DNA of 64,000 bases from Agromyces mariniharenae (GCF_008122505.1 NZ_VSSB01000001.1:1038891-1102890); one strand, 5' to 3'; positions 9,760 through 18,094 are shown, counted from the first letter of the stretch. The notes: a model not told the origin generated them from the letters alone. Translations and numbers: made by a program.

Positions 9760-10659
9760 ATGGCGCGGATGCACGACGACGAGGTGACGACGGATGCCGC
9801 GCTCGTCGCGCGTCTCGTCGCCGCGCAGTTCCCCGAATGGGCGGGGCTTCCCGTCACGCCCGTCGAGCCGTGGGGCACCGACAACGCGATCTACCGGCTC
9901 GGCGACGAGCTGTCGGTGCGGATGCCGCGCATCCACTGGGCGGTCGCGCCGCTCGAGCGCGAGTTCGCGTGGCTCCCGCGCATCGCGCCGTCGCTGCCGG
10001 TCGAGGTGCCCGTGCCCCTGGCGTTCGCCGCCCCCGTGGAGGAGTGGGCGTGGCCGTGGACCGTGTGCCGCTGGGTGGAGGGACGGCATCCGTCGACCGA
10101 GGGCGGGCCGTACGACGACGAGCAGCTCGCGCGCGACCTCGCCGCGTTCGTCCGGGCCATGCGTGCGCTCGACCCGGCCGGCGCACCGACGACGGCGTGG
10201 CCGCGCCCGCTGCACGAGGAGGACGAGCTCGTGCGCACGAACCTCGAGCTGCTCGCCGACGAGCTCGGTCCCGTGCACGACGACGTGGTCGCGGTCTGGG
10301 ACCAGGCCCTCACCGCACCGCAGCTCGAGGGACCGCCCGTCTGGATCCACGGCGACCTCTCGCCGAGCAACCTGCTCCTGCGCGACGGACGCCTCACGGG
10401 CGTGCTCGACTTCAGCGCGATGGGCCTCGGCGACCCCGCGAGCGACCACCGCGTCGCGTGGAACCTCCTGCCGCCGGCGGCGCGTGCCGTATTCCGCGCG
10501 GAGGTCGGTGCCGACGACGCGACGTGGGCGCGCGCACGTGGCTGGGTCCTGCTGCAGGCGCTGGCGCAGCTGCCGTACTACGCCGAGCGCAATCCGCCGC
10601 TGGCCGCGAACGCGCGGCACGTCATCGCGGAGCTCGTGGCCGAGCGCGCCTCGGACTGA
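9760..10659 (+). CDS. Aminoglycoside phosphotransferase-family kinase
   Basis: 299 residues with the APH/choline-kinase fold. The N-terminal nucleotide lobe has PWGTDNAIYRLGDELSVRMPR, and the catalytic loop reads HGDLSPSNLLL (His-Gly-Asp with the downstream Asn, about residue 200), followed by the metal-binding GVLDFSAMGLGDP. It matches the chromosomal phosphotransferase family PF01636, whose members phosphorylate antibiotics, sugars or unknown small molecules; resistance cannot be claimed. The start lies six bases after a TAGCGT box, indicating leaderless translation. It is unrelated to its flanking genes. Confidence 0.85.
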   Translation: MARMHDDEVTTDAALVARLVAAQFPEWAGLPVTPVEPWGTDNAIYRLGDELSVRMPRIHWAVAPLEREFAWLPRIAPSLPVEVPVPLAFAAPVEEWAWPWTVCRWVEGRHPSTEGGPYDDEQLARDLAAFVRAMRALDPAGAPTTAWPRPLHEEDELVRTNLELLADELGPVHDDVVAVWDQALTAPQLEGPPVWIHGDLSPSNLLLRDGRLTGVLDFSAMGLGDPASDHRVAWNLLPPAARAVFRAEVGADDATWARARGWVLLQALAQLPYYAERNPPLAANARHVIAELVAERASD

Positions 10660-10682
10660 GGCGCGGAACCTCAGGCTGCGCC

Positions 10683-10736
10683 GTACCTTGCAGTTCCACA
10701 TGCATTGCGGTTCTATGTACCTAGCAGCTCAAGGTA
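10683..10736. promoter_or_regulatory. Promoter/operator region of the PadR gene with repeated half-sites
   Basis: An AT-rich island in a GC-rich context. GTACCTTGCAG at 10683-10693 is nearly repeated as GTACCTAGCAG at 10717-10727, and TACCTTG is mirrored by CAAGGTA at 10730-10736. Such spaced repeats before a PadR gene suggest autoregulation. Confidence 0.4.
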
Positions 10737-10762
10737 TCCCCGAGTCGCGGCAGGAGCATCGG

Positions 10763-11146
10763 ATGCGCATCGGCAAGGACCTCGTGGCGGCCGCCGCCAC
10801 CCCCGTGGTGCTCGGCATCCTCGCCGAGGGCGAGTCCTACGGATACGCGATCCTGCAGCGGGTCACCGAGCTCTCCGGCGGCGAGCTCGAATGGAGCGAC
10901 GGGATGCTCTATCCCCTGCTCCACCGGCTCGAGCGGCTCGGACACGTCGAGTCCGAGTGGCGCCATTCGTCGGCAGGACGACCGCGCAAGCACTACCGGC
11001 TCAGCGCCCAGGGGGCCGCCGCGCTCGCCGAGCAGCGCAAGCAGTGGTCGGTCGTCGGCGGCGTGCTCGACAAGGTCTGGCCCGACGGCGCCGACGGTGA
11101 GCGCCGCTCGCGACTCGCGCCTCGGCTCGCCCTGGGGACGGAGTGA
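10763..11146 (+). CDS. PadR-family transcriptional regulator
   Basis: 127 residues consisting almost entirely of the PadR winged helix: LGILAEGESYGYAILQRVTE, then the recognition region GMLYPLLHRLERLGHVESEW and the wing GRPRKHYRLSAQGAAAL. The ATG at 10763 has CAGGAG upstream. It is followed after four bases by a membrane protein with a permease prefix domain, a stable actinobacterial pairing in which PadR represses the membrane-protein operon. Repeated GTACCT half-sites precede the gene. Confidence 0.9.
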   Translation: MRIGKDLVAAAATPVVLGILAEGESYGYAILQRVTELSGGELEWSDGMLYPLLHRLERLGHVESEWRHSSAGRPRKHYRLSAQGAAALAEQRKQWSVVGGVLDKVWPDGADGERRSRLAPRLALGTE

Positions 11147-11150
11147 GGCG

Positions 11151-12533
11151 ATGACCATCGGACAGGGCCCCGGACTCGACGAGCTGATCGCCTCGTGGCG
11201 CCAGTGGATGGCGCGACGCGACGTGCTGACCCCTTCGGACATCGACGAGCTCGAGTCGCACCTCCGCGACCGCATCGACGGGCTCGCCGATGCCGGGCTC
11301 ACCGACGACGAGGCGTTCCTCATCGCGGTCAAGCGCCTCGGCAGCATCGACGCGCTGTCGCACGAGTACGCCGCCGAGCACTCCGAGCGACTCTGGAAGC
11401 AACTCGTGCTGCACGACGCGCCGGGCCCCGAAGGCACGGATGCCGCGGCCGCCACGATCCCGTTCCACCGACGCGCGAACGGGCTCCCCGTCGCCCTCGC
11501 GCTCGGCGTCGGCGCCGGCCTGGCCGTGAAGGTCGCGGACCTCCTGATCGATGATCCCGCCGTGGTCGCCCGCAACGCCGCGGTGCTCGTCCTGCCGTTC
11601 CTCGCGGCCTGGTTCGCCTGGCGTCGCCGGCCCCCGGCCGCCGCCGTATGGGCCGTCGCCGGCGCCTTCGTGGTCGCGGCCATCGCGCTCAACGCATACC
11701 CGTTCGTCCCCGAGGCATCCACCGCGATGCTCGCGGCGGCGGGCTCGCTCGTCGCCCTCTGGCTCATGACGGGGGTCGTGGAGGCGCGCGGCGCCTGGCG
11801 GAGCGACACCGCCCGCATGGACTTCCTGCGGTTCAGCGGCGAGTGGGCGGTCTACTACCTCCTCATCGCCCTCGTCGGCGGTGCGCTCAGCGCGCTCACC
11901 ATCGCCGTGTTCGCCTCGATCCAGGTGGACGTGGTGCCGTTCGTCGAGGAGTGGGTGCTGCCGTGCGGCGCGGCGGGCGCGGTCCTCGTCGCTGCGTGGC
12001 TCGTCGGGGCGAAGCAGCGGGTCATCGAGAACATCGCGCCGGTGCTCACCAAGGTGTTCACCCCGCTGTTCACGCTGATGATGCTCGCGCTCATCGTCGC
12101 GGCGGTGCTGCAGTGGAACCTCGTCGACGCCAGCCGCGACCTCCTCATCGCGTTCGACCTCGTGCTCGTGGTGGTCGTCGCCCTGCTCGTCTACGCGATC
12201 TCGGCGCGCGACCCGGCGCTCCCGCCGGGGTGGTTCGACCGGCTGCAGGTGCTCATGCTCGCGAGCGCCCTCGTCGTGGACGTGATCGTGCTCATCGCGA
12301 TGATCGCCCGCACCGGGGAGTTCGGCTTCACGGCGAACAAGACCGCGTCGCTCCTGCTGAACCTCATCCTCCTGGCGAACCTGGCCTGGGCCGCGTGGCT
12401 GCAGGTCGGGTTCGTGCAGCGGACCGTGGCGTTCGGGCGGCTCGAGCGGTGGCAGACCGGCTACCTCCCGATCTACCTCGCCTGGGCGGCGGTCATCGTG
12501 CTGATCTTCCCGCCGGTGTTCGGATTCGCCTGA
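11151..12533 (+). CDS. Membrane protein with permease-prefix domain
   Basis: 460 residues. The first 80 form a cytoplasmic permease prefix domain (DELIASWRQWMARRD, SDIDELESHLRDRIDGLADAG, EAFLIAVKRLGSIDALSHEY), which is usually found before ABC permeases in PadR-linked operons. The rest has about ten to eleven hydrophobic helices in pairs and no ATPase motif. No partner ABC protein is next to it. Its role may be membrane-stress or lipid related, but nothing in the sequence fixes that. It is translationally close-coupled to the PadR gene, which probably controls it. Confidence 0.8.
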   Translation: MTIGQGPGLDELIASWRQWMARRDVLTPSDIDELESHLRDRIDGLADAGLTDDEAFLIAVKRLGSIDALSHEYAAEHSERLWKQLVLHDAPGPEGTDAAAATIPFHRRANGLPVALALGVGAGLAVKVADLLIDDPAVVARNAAVLVLPFLAAWFAWRRRPPAAAVWAVAGAFVVAAIALNAYPFVPEASTAMLAAAGSLVALWLMTGVVEARGAWRSDTARMDFLRFSGEWAVYYLLIALVGGALSALTIAVFASIQVDVVPFVEEWVLPCGAAGAVLVAAWLVGAKQRVIENIAPVLTKVFTPLFTLMMLALIVAAVLQWNLVDASRDLLIAFDLVLVVVVALLVYAISARDPALPPGWFDRLQVLMLASALVVDVIVLIAMIARTGEFGFTANKTASLLLNLILLANLAWAAWLQVGFVQRTVAFGRLERWQTGYLPIYLAWAAVIVLIFPPVFGFA

Positions 12534-12542
12534 TCGGACGCG

Positions 12543-12957
12543 TCAGCGCCCGGCGTCGAGTCGCTCGTGCAGGAATGCCGCCACCTCGTCGCGTGCCCTC
12601 GTGGCCCCGTTCCGCGGCTCCTCACGCACCTCGGCGGTGAGCACGGAGTGCGCGCGGCGCCGGAACCTGTCGGAGTTGCCGCACGACGAGTCGAGCTCGA
12701 TCACGCGGAACCCGTCCTTGAGTCGCTCCTTCAATGCTTCGAAGCGAGCGCCTGGCGAGATCAGGTCCTCGCTGAACCGGAGCCCGAGCACGCAGAGACC
12801 CTCCTCTGAGGTTCGGCGGTGCACCTCGGCGAGCTCCGCCTCGCTGACGCCGGTGTCGTTGCGCCGCCGCCCCGGAAGCGCGATCGGGATCGAGGGCTGG
12901 CTCACCACGGGGGCCGCGACCCGTGGATCGACGGCGGCCGCGAGCGCGAATCCGCCC
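12543..12957 (-). pseudogene. Remnant of a dienelactone-hydrolase-like alpha/beta hydrolase
   Basis: Read on the minus strand, the C-terminal half of a dienelactone-hydrolase family protein is intact: GGFALAAAVDPRVAAPVVSQ, the acid-bearing VLGLRFSEDLISP, and the histidine-bearing AHSVLTAEVREEP, ending in FLHERLDAGR. Upstream of the first glycine pair the family similarity stops. The nucleophile elbow (normally GxCxGG) and the whole N-terminal half are missing; the frame runs on into unrelated sequence towards the start of the next gene. A 179-codon open frame from 13082 exists but would lack the catalytic serine or cysteine. I read this as a 5'-deleted gene, so 12534-13065 holds no intact gene. 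Confidence 0.7.
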
Positions 12958-13016
12958 GCATTCTCGCGGCATCCGCCCGGCCGGTCAACGGCCTTCAGGC
13001 TCCCGCCTTCGCCGCG

Positions 13017-13031
13017 TACCGTCGCGACGGT
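13017..13031 (+). promoter_or_regulatory. -10 box inside 14-bp palindrome before the F420 oxidoreductase
   Basis: ACCGTCGCGACGGT (13018-13031) is a perfect palindrome, and its left edge forms the TACCGT box at 13017-13022, about 44 bases before the ATG at 13066. An operator over a promoter is plausible. Confidence 0.35.
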
Positions 13032-13065
13032 CCGACGACCACCTCGTGACGACCGGAGGAGACCG

Positions 13066-14019
13066 ATGCAGTACGGATACAAGCTGTCGGCCGAGGGCTT
13101 CGACCCGAAGGAGCTCGTGCGCCAGGCGAAGCTCGCCGAGGCATCCGGGTTCGACTTCGTGGAGATGAGCGACCACTACCACCCGTGGCTCGACTCGCAG
13201 GGCCACTCGCCGTTCGCGTGGACGGTGCTCGGCGCCATCGCCGCGGAGACCGACCGCATCGGCCTCGCGACCGGCGTGACCTGCCCGACCGTGCGCTACC
13301 ACCCGGCGATCATCGCGCAGGCGGCGGCCACGCTCGCGATCGTGTCCGACGACCGCTTCACGCTCGGCGTCGGCGCCGGCGAGCGCCTCAACGAGCACGT
13401 CGTCGGGCGCGGATTCCCCGCGGTGGCCGAGCGGCAGGCGATGCTGCGCGAGGCGCTCGAGATCATCCGGCTGCTCTGGCAGGGCGGGTACCGGTCGTAC
13501 CGGGGCGAGTACCTCGACCTCGAGGACGCGCGCGTCTTCGACCTGCCCGATCGGCTTCCCGTGATCGCGGTGGCCGCAGGCGGGCCGGATGCCGCTGAGC
13601 TGGCGGCCGAGCTCGGCGACGGGCTGTTCGGCATCGAGGCCGACCCCGAACTGCTCGGCGCGTACCGTGACGCGGGCGGAAGCGGACCTCGCTACGGCGA
13701 GGTCGGCGTCGCCTGGGCCGAGGACGAGGAGCACGCCGTGCGCGCGGCATTCGCGTCGTCGCGGTGGTCGCTCACGGGCTGGAAGGTCATGAGCGAGCTG
13801 CCGAACCCGGTCAACTTCGAAGCATCGGCGCGGTACGTCCGGGAGGAGGACGTCGCCGCGCAGATGCCGTGCGGCCCCGACCTCGCGAAGCACGTCGCGG
13901 CCGTGCGCTCATACGAGCAGGCCGGCTACGACCACGTGGTCCTCACGAACAACGGGCCCGACCCCGACGGCTTCATGGACTTCTTCACCCGGGAGCTGAA
14001 GCCGGCGCTGCTCGACTGA
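13066..14019 (+). CDS. LLM-class F420-dependent oxidoreductase
   Basis: 317 residues starting MQYGYKLSAEGFDPKELVRQ with GGAGGAG upstream. The bacterial-luciferase-like TIM barrel is recognisable by FVEMSDHYHPWLDSQGHSPF, ATGVTCPTVRYHPAIIAQAA and LGVGAGERLNEHVVGRGFP. These match the F420-dependent glucose-6-phosphate dehydrogenase-like subfamily (TIGR03557 type), where the His-Tyr-His patch and the GVGAGE loop bind coenzyme F420. The substrate of this subfamily is mostly unknown; a hydride transfer from or to an alcohol or enone is likely. It stands alone, convergent with a lipoprotein gene. Confidence 0.88.
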   Translation: MQYGYKLSAEGFDPKELVRQAKLAEASGFDFVEMSDHYHPWLDSQGHSPFAWTVLGAIAAETDRIGLATGVTCPTVRYHPAIIAQAAATLAIVSDDRFTLGVGAGERLNEHVVGRGFPAVAERQAMLREALEIIRLLWQGGYRSYRGEYLDLEDARVFDLPDRLPVIAVAAGGPDAAELAAELGDGLFGIEADPELLGAYRDAGGSGPRYGEVGVAWAEDEEHAVRAAFASSRWSLTGWKVMSELPNPVNFEASARYVREEDVAAQMPCGPDLAKHVAAVRSYEQAGYDHVVLTNNGPDPDGFMDFFTRELKPALLD

Positions 14020-14041
14020 GGCGGGCGTGCGGCGAGCGGCG

Positions 14042-14518
14042 TCAGGAGCAGACCTCGCGGATGCCCCCGAGACCCGCGTAGAGGTCCTCCAGGAACGGGC
14101 CGACCTCGTTCGGGTCGGCGCCGGCCGGGTCGTCGATCGCTCCGCGCAGGAACGCCGCGAGGCCGTGCATCGCCTCGCTGGTGACCTCGGCCGGGACGAG
14201 CACCTCGGCGTTCGAGACCTGATCGACCGCGGCTGCGAACGCGGCGTCGGCGGACTCGAACTTGGCGGCCTGGCCCGCCGGGTCGGCCATGGCCGCGGTG
14301 AATGCGTCCTCCTGCTGGCCGAGCGCGACCAACTCCATCGCGCCCGACTGCAGGAGCAGGCACGCCTCGGCCACCGTCTGCTCGGCGACCGCCTCGGTCG
14401 TGGGCTCGGGCGCCTTCGACGACGCGGCCTCCTCCGCGACGGCGCCCCCGGCGCATGCGGTGAAGAGCAGGAGGCCGAGGGCGGCGGGGACGAGTGCGAC
14501 GGCGCGCGGGAGCGACAT
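14042..14518 (-). CDS. Small putative lipoprotein
   Basis: 158 residues. The N-terminus MSLPRAVALVPAALGLLLFTAC is a signal peptide ending in a lipobox-like Cys (about residue 22), then a low-complexity Ala/Glu/Thr linker. The mature part has helical segments, including TVAEACLLLQSGAMELV and a C-terminal GIREVCS whose cysteine may pair with the one in EACLLL. No family is recognised. GGAGG precedes the ATG at 14518. It diverges from the RamB-like regulator, sharing a 162-base upstream region with GTTTCCAGGTC/GTTTTCCAAGGTC direct repeats. Confidence 0.7.
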   Translation of the reverse strand: MSLPRAVALVPAALGLLLFTACAGGAVAEEAASSKAPEPTTEAVAEQTVAEACLLLQSGAMELVALGQQEDAFTAAMADPAGQAAKFESADAAFAAAVDQVSNAEVLVPAEVTSEAMHGLAAFLRGAIDDPAGADPNEVGPFLEDLYAGLGGIREVCS

Positions 14519-14570
14519 TGGTTCCTCCAGGGTCGGGTCGGGCGGTAGGGGCCGCCGCACCAGTGAACCA

Positions 14571-14608
14571 GTTTCCAGGTCACGACGCGGTATCGGTTTT
14601 CCAAGGTC
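14571..14608. promoter_or_regulatory. Direct repeats between lipoprotein and RamB-like gene
   Basis: GTTTCCAGGTC (14571-14581) and GTTTTCCAAGGTC (14596-14608) lie 25 bases apart in the shared upstream region. The binding protein is unknown. Confidence 0.3.
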
Positions 14609-14666
14609 GGAGCTGAGGTGAACAGAATTTTCGCGGTTGTTCCGTTTGCGGCATCCGTGCGCCCAT

Positions 14667-14688
14667 GTGACCATCGATGCATGGTCAC
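14667..14688. promoter_or_regulatory. 8-bp dyad spanning the RamB-like start codon
   Basis: GTGACCAT and ATGGTCAC flank six bases, and the right arm contains the ATG at 14681. It could be an autoregulatory operator or an RNA hairpin masking the start. There is no ribosome-binding site upstream. Confidence 0.45.
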
Positions 14689-16183
14689 CGCCGATCGCAC
14701 CGCTCGCACGGCCCTCGAGGCCGCCTCCTCCGAGCCCGCGGGCGAGGGCGACGAGGTCGACGCGCTGACGCTCGGCCGACGCATCCGCGACCGCCGCACC
14801 GCCGTCGGCATGACGCTCGGCGAGCTCGCCCGGGCCATCGACCGGGCGCCCTCGCAGGTGTCGGCGATCGAGAACGGGAAGCGGGAGCCGCGGCTCTCGA
14901 TGCTGCGCACGATCGCGTTCGCGCTCGGCACGACCGCCGACGAGCTGCTGAAGCCCGACGCCCCGTCGGAGCGCGCCGCGCTCGAGATCGCGGTCGAGCG
15001 GGCGCAACGGGGTCCCGTCTTCCAGGCGCTCGGACTCGAGCCGTTCCGCGTGGCCAAGACGATGAGCGACCAGACGCTGCAGACGATCCTCGCGCTGCAC
15101 CACGAGATCGACCGCCTGCACCGCGAGCGGGCCGCGACGCCCGAGGAGGCCCGCCGCGCGAACGCGGAGCTGCGCGCCGAGATGCGCGCCCGCGACAACT
15201 TCTATCCCGAGCTCGAGCAGAAGGCGGCCGAGCTGCTCGAGGCGGTCGGGCACACCGGCGGCCCGGTGTCGCACCAGCTCGTCGCCGACATGGCGTCGCA
15301 CCTCGGCTACTCGCTGCACTACGTCGGCGACCTGCCGCACTCGACCCGATCGGTGACCGACAAGCACAACGGCCGCATCTACCTGCCGACGCAGCAGTCG
15401 CCGTCGCGCGACTCCCGCTCCCCCATCCTGCAGGCGCTCGCGAGCCACCTGCTCGGTCACGAGGAACCGCGAAACTACGGCGAATTTCTGCGTCAGCGCA
15501 TCGAGACGAACTACCTCACCGCGGCGATCCTCCTGCCCGAGCAGGCCGCCGTGCGCTTCCTCACCGAGGCGAAGAACCTGCGCCGCATCTCGATGGAGGA
15601 GCTCCGCGACGCCTTCGCCGTGTCGTACGAGACCGCCGCGCACCGGTTCACGAACCTCGCGACGGCTCGCCTCGGCATCCCCGTGCACTTCATGAAGGTG
15701 CACGAGTCGGGCACCATCATCAAGGCGTACGAGAACGACAAGGTGCGGTTCCCGTCCGACGCGCTCGGCGCCGTCGAGGGCACGACGGTCTGCCGCAACT
15801 GGACCGCCCGCACGGTGTTCGACGTCGAGGACCGGTTCAGCCCCTGGTACCAGTACACCGACACGTCCTCGGGCACGTTCTGGTGCACCTCGCGCATCGA
15901 GAAGGCCAAGGAGGGCGAGTACTCGGTGTCGGTCGGCGTGCCGTTCGAGCACGTGAAGTGGTTCCGCGGACGCGAGACGCCGCACCGCGCCGTGTCGCGG
16001 TGCCCCGACGAGTCGTGCTGCCGGCGCCCGCCGTCGACCCTGTCCGAGAAGTGGGCCGATGCCTCGTGGCCGGCCGCGCGCACGCCGACGTCACTGCTCG
16101 CGGCGCTGCCGACGGGCACGTTCCCCGGCGTCGACCAGACCGAGGTGTTCCAGTTCCTCGAGGCGCACGCGCCCCGGGGCTGA
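14681..16183 (+). CDS. ramB: RamB-like ScfR/XRE regulator of acetate metabolism
   Basis: 500 residues in the order known for the short-chain fatty acyl regulator family. It has an HTH_3 domain (LGRRIRDRRTAVGMTLGELA, PSQVSAIENGKREP, about 30-85), a middle IrrE/DUF955-like domain (ILQALASHLLGHEEP, ETNYLTAAILLPE, about 245-310) and a C-terminal domain with cysteines (VCRNWTARTVF, SRCPDESCCRRPP). Corynebacterium RamB, which represses aceA and aceB, has this layout; the gene name is by analogy. Residual zinc-peptidase motif residues are incomplete (His-N4-His), as in RamB. AATTTTCGCG at 14626 resembles AACTTCCGCG before aceA, which would fit shared control. The start is uncertain because no ribosome-binding site is visible. 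Confidence 0.78.
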   Translation: MVTADRTARTALEAASSEPAGEGDEVDALTLGRRIRDRRTAVGMTLGELARAIDRAPSQVSAIENGKREPRLSMLRTIAFALGTTADELLKPDAPSERAALEIAVERAQRGPVFQALGLEPFRVAKTMSDQTLQTILALHHEIDRLHRERAATPEEARRANAELRAEMRARDNFYPELEQKAAELLEAVGHTGGPVSHQLVADMASHLGYSLHYVGDLPHSTRSVTDKHNGRIYLPTQQSPSRDSRSPILQALASHLLGHEEPRNYGEFLRQRIETNYLTAAILLPEQAAVRFLTEAKNLRRISMEELRDAFAVSYETAAHRFTNLATARLGIPVHFMKVHESGTIIKAYENDKVRFPSDALGAVEGTTVCRNWTARTVFDVEDRFSPWYQYTDTSSGTFWCTSRIEKAKEGEYSVSVGVPFEHVKWFRGRETPHRAVSRCPDESCCRRPPSTLSEKWADASWPAARTPTSLLAALPTGTFPGVDQTEVFQFLEAHAPRG

Positions 16184-16188
16184 CCCCG

Positions 16189-16271
16189 GTGGTCGGGTAG
16201 CGAAGCGCGACGCGTATCGAGACCCCTGATGGCGTCTCGATACGCCTGCTGCGCGGGCTACTCGACGACCG
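16189..16271. repeat. Intergenic inverted-repeat family, copy 2 (full)
   Basis: GGTGGTCGGGTAGCG...GCGTATCGAGACC is mirrored by GCGTCTCGATACGC...GGGCTACTCGACGACC around a short spacer. It separates the convergent RamB-like and PadR genes; the right arm supplies the last codons and TAG stop of the PadR gene. Confidence 0.8.
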
Positions 16272-16806
16272 GTTCGGATGCCGCGAGCTCCCGGAACCAC
16301 GTGAGCGCCGCCAGGTGCGCCGTCACGCCGTAGTCGAGCGTGGCCCGCTGGTAGCGGAACACCTCGCGGTACTCGGCCGGCACCGACGCCGCCTGCGCGT
16401 CGAGCGCCACGGCGTATCCCTCGAGCCCGGCCAGCTCGCCCTCGATCTCCGCCATGATGCCGTCGATGATCGCGCGGCGCTCGTCCGCGTCCTCGACGAG
16501 GCCGAGCAGGAACAGCCGCGAGAGGGCGGCCACCTCGAGGTCGCCGCCGCTGAGCGGGGAGCGGATCCAGGCGTGGAACACGGCGGCACCGGCATCCGTG
16601 ATCTCGTAGACCTTCTTCAGGCGCCCGCCGTCGGTCTCCTCGTGCATGCGCACGCTGCCCGCGGCGAGGAGCGTGCGCAGCGCGCTCTGCAGGCTGCCGA
16701 AGCTCGCCCGATAGAAGAGCGACGGCCCCTGCTCGAACTGCTTGTTCAGCGAGTAGAGCGTCTGCGGCCCGAGCAGCAGGAGCAATCCGAGGATGACGTT
16801 GCCCAT
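16258..16806 (-). CDS. PadR-family transcriptional regulator (membrane-protein-linked type)
   Basis: 182 residues: MGNVILGLLLLLGPQTLYSLNKQFEQGPSLFYRASFGSL opens a winged helix whose recognition part is FGSLQSALRTLLAAGSVRMH and whose wing is GGRLKKVYEITDAG. A C-terminal four-helix PadR dimerisation region follows. GGGAG lies just before the ATG at 16806. It diverges from a serine hydrolase across a 79-base gap filled by three 15-bp tandem repeats, so it most likely controls that gene and itself. The last residues VVE and the TAG stop are encoded by the end of the dispersed intergenic repeat. Confidence 0.85.
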   Translation of the reverse strand: MGNVILGLLLLLGPQTLYSLNKQFEQGPSLFYRASFGSLQSALRTLLAAGSVRMHEETDGGRLKKVYEITDAGAAVFHAWIRSPLSGGDLEVAALSRLFLLGLVEDADERRAIIDGIMAEIEGELAGLEGYAVALDAQAASVPAEYREVFRYQRATLDYGVTAHLAALTWFRELAASEPVVE

Positions 16807-16823
16807 TCGACTCCCGACGCGTA

Positions 16824-16868
16824 TATTCCTACTCGTGATATCCCTAGTCGTGATATCACGATCCGTGA
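16824..16868. promoter_or_regulatory. Three tandem 15-bp repeats in the PadR/serine-hydrolase promoter
   Basis: TATTCCTACTCGTGA, TATCCCTAGTCGTGA and TATCACGATCCGTGA follow each other without gaps, and the junction of the last two forms the perfect palindrome CGTGATATCACG (16849-16860). The array sits between both divergent starts and also supplies the only TATA-like sequences, so binding would block both promoters. Confidence 0.7.
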
Positions 16869-16885
16869 CGAGGGGATTCTCGCAG

Positions 16886-18067
16886 ATGGACGCCGCAGCC
16901 GACTTCACCACGCGCCTCGATCGCCATCTCGAGCGGGTGACGCGCCGCCGCGGCATCCTCGGCGCCCCGCAGGTCGCCGTCTCCGCACCGCGGCTCGGCA
17001 TCGACTACCGCTCGGGCGGTCGATCGCAGCGCTTCCACGTCGCGAGCATCGGCAAGACGTTCACCGCGACGCTCGTGATGCAGCTCGTCGAGGCGGGCGC
17101 CGTCACCATCGAGACGCCGGTCAGCGCACTGCTCCCGGGCGACGAGCTCGACGGCCTCTTCGACACGACAGGCTCGACGGATGCCGCGGGCGGCGCCACG
17201 GTGGCGCACCTGCTGACGCACACCGCGGGCGTCGCCGACTACTTCGACGGCAGCGTCACCGACGGACGACCCGTGCGCGACCTCGTGATCACCGAACCCG
17301 ACCGGCTCTGGACTCCAGCCGACCTGCTCGAGTTCTCGCGCACGCGCCAGCGCCCGGTCGGTCGGCCGGGCGAGCGGTTCGCCTACTCCGACACGGGCTA
17401 CATCCTGCTCGGCCGCATCCTCGAGCGGGCGACCGGCCGCGTGTTCCACGAGCTGCTGCACGAGCGGATCTTCACGCCGCTCGGGATGCGCGACAGCGCC
17501 CTGCTGTTCCACTCGGTGCCTGCGAACGACCGTGAGGCCGCGCCGGCCGCGGACGCCGCGGCGGCCGCGCTCGAGGGGACACCGGCGCCCGGAGCCGCAA
17601 CGGCCGCGCTCGCAGCGGAGACCTCGACCGGCACCTCGCTCGCCATCGCCCCGCTGCGTCTCGGACGCACCGAGGCGAGCACGTTCCGCAGCCTCAGCTG
17701 CGACTGGGCCGGCGGTGGCATCGTGTCGACGCCCGACGACCTGGTCGCGTTCGACGCCGCGCTGCACCGGGGCTCACTCGTCTCCCGCGAGAGCCTCGCG
17801 TGGCTCGCCGAGCCGCGGCACCGCTTCCACGTCGGCATCCGCTACGGCGCCGGCATGATGCAGGTGCGATTCGGGGGGTTCTCGCCGTTCCTGCGGGGTC
17901 TCCCCCGCCCGATCGGCCATATCGGCGTGCTCGCCACGCACCTGTTCCACGATCCCGTGCACGACGCGGGCATCGTGCTGAACTTCGCCTCGACGCGCGA
18001 GATGTCGCGGAGCTTCCGCACGCTCATCGCGATCGAGCAGGAGCTCGCCCGCGCCGCGCGCGCCTGA
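16886..18067 (+). CDS. Serine hydrolase, class C beta-lactamase fold
   Basis: 393 residues, cytoplasmic by sequence (no signal peptide). The catalytic SxxK is SIGK in HVASIGKTFTATLVMQ (about residue 55), the Tyr motif is YSD in FAYSDTGYILLGRILERATG, and the HIG in IGHIGVLATHLF replaces the KTG box. These define the beta-lactamase/DD-peptidase-like S12 family; without export it is probably an esterase or amidase rather than a resistance enzyme. An Ala-rich insertion (about residues 215-255) precedes the substrate-binding part. AGGGGA precedes the ATG at 16886. It is likely controlled by the divergent PadR. Confidence 0.85.
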   Translation: MDAAADFTTRLDRHLERVTRRRGILGAPQVAVSAPRLGIDYRSGGRSQRFHVASIGKTFTATLVMQLVEAGAVTIETPVSALLPGDELDGLFDTTGSTDAAGGATVAHLLTHTAGVADYFDGSVTDGRPVRDLVITEPDRLWTPADLLEFSRTRQRPVGRPGERFAYSDTGYILLGRILERATGRVFHELLHERIFTPLGMRDSALLFHSVPANDREAAPAADAAAAALEGTPAPGAATAALAAETSTGTSLAIAPLRLGRTEASTFRSLSCDWAGGGIVSTPDDLVAFDAALHRGSLVSRESLAWLAEPRHRFHVGIRYGAGMMQVRFGGFSPFLRGLPRPIGHIGVLATHLFHDPVHDAGIVLNFASTREMSRSFRTLIAIEQELARAARA

Positions 18068-18094
18068 GCATCCAGCCGCGCGGGCCTGACCGTT

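Noticed and set aside
9760..10659. Aminoglycoside resistance gene
   Set aside because: The kinase fold is clear but chromosomal APH-like proteins have many substrates; no mobile context or close match to a known resistance enzyme can be seen by eye.
16886..18067. Beta-lactamase conferring resistance
   Set aside because: No signal peptide and the KTG box is HIG, so a cytoplasmic esterase-like role is more likely.
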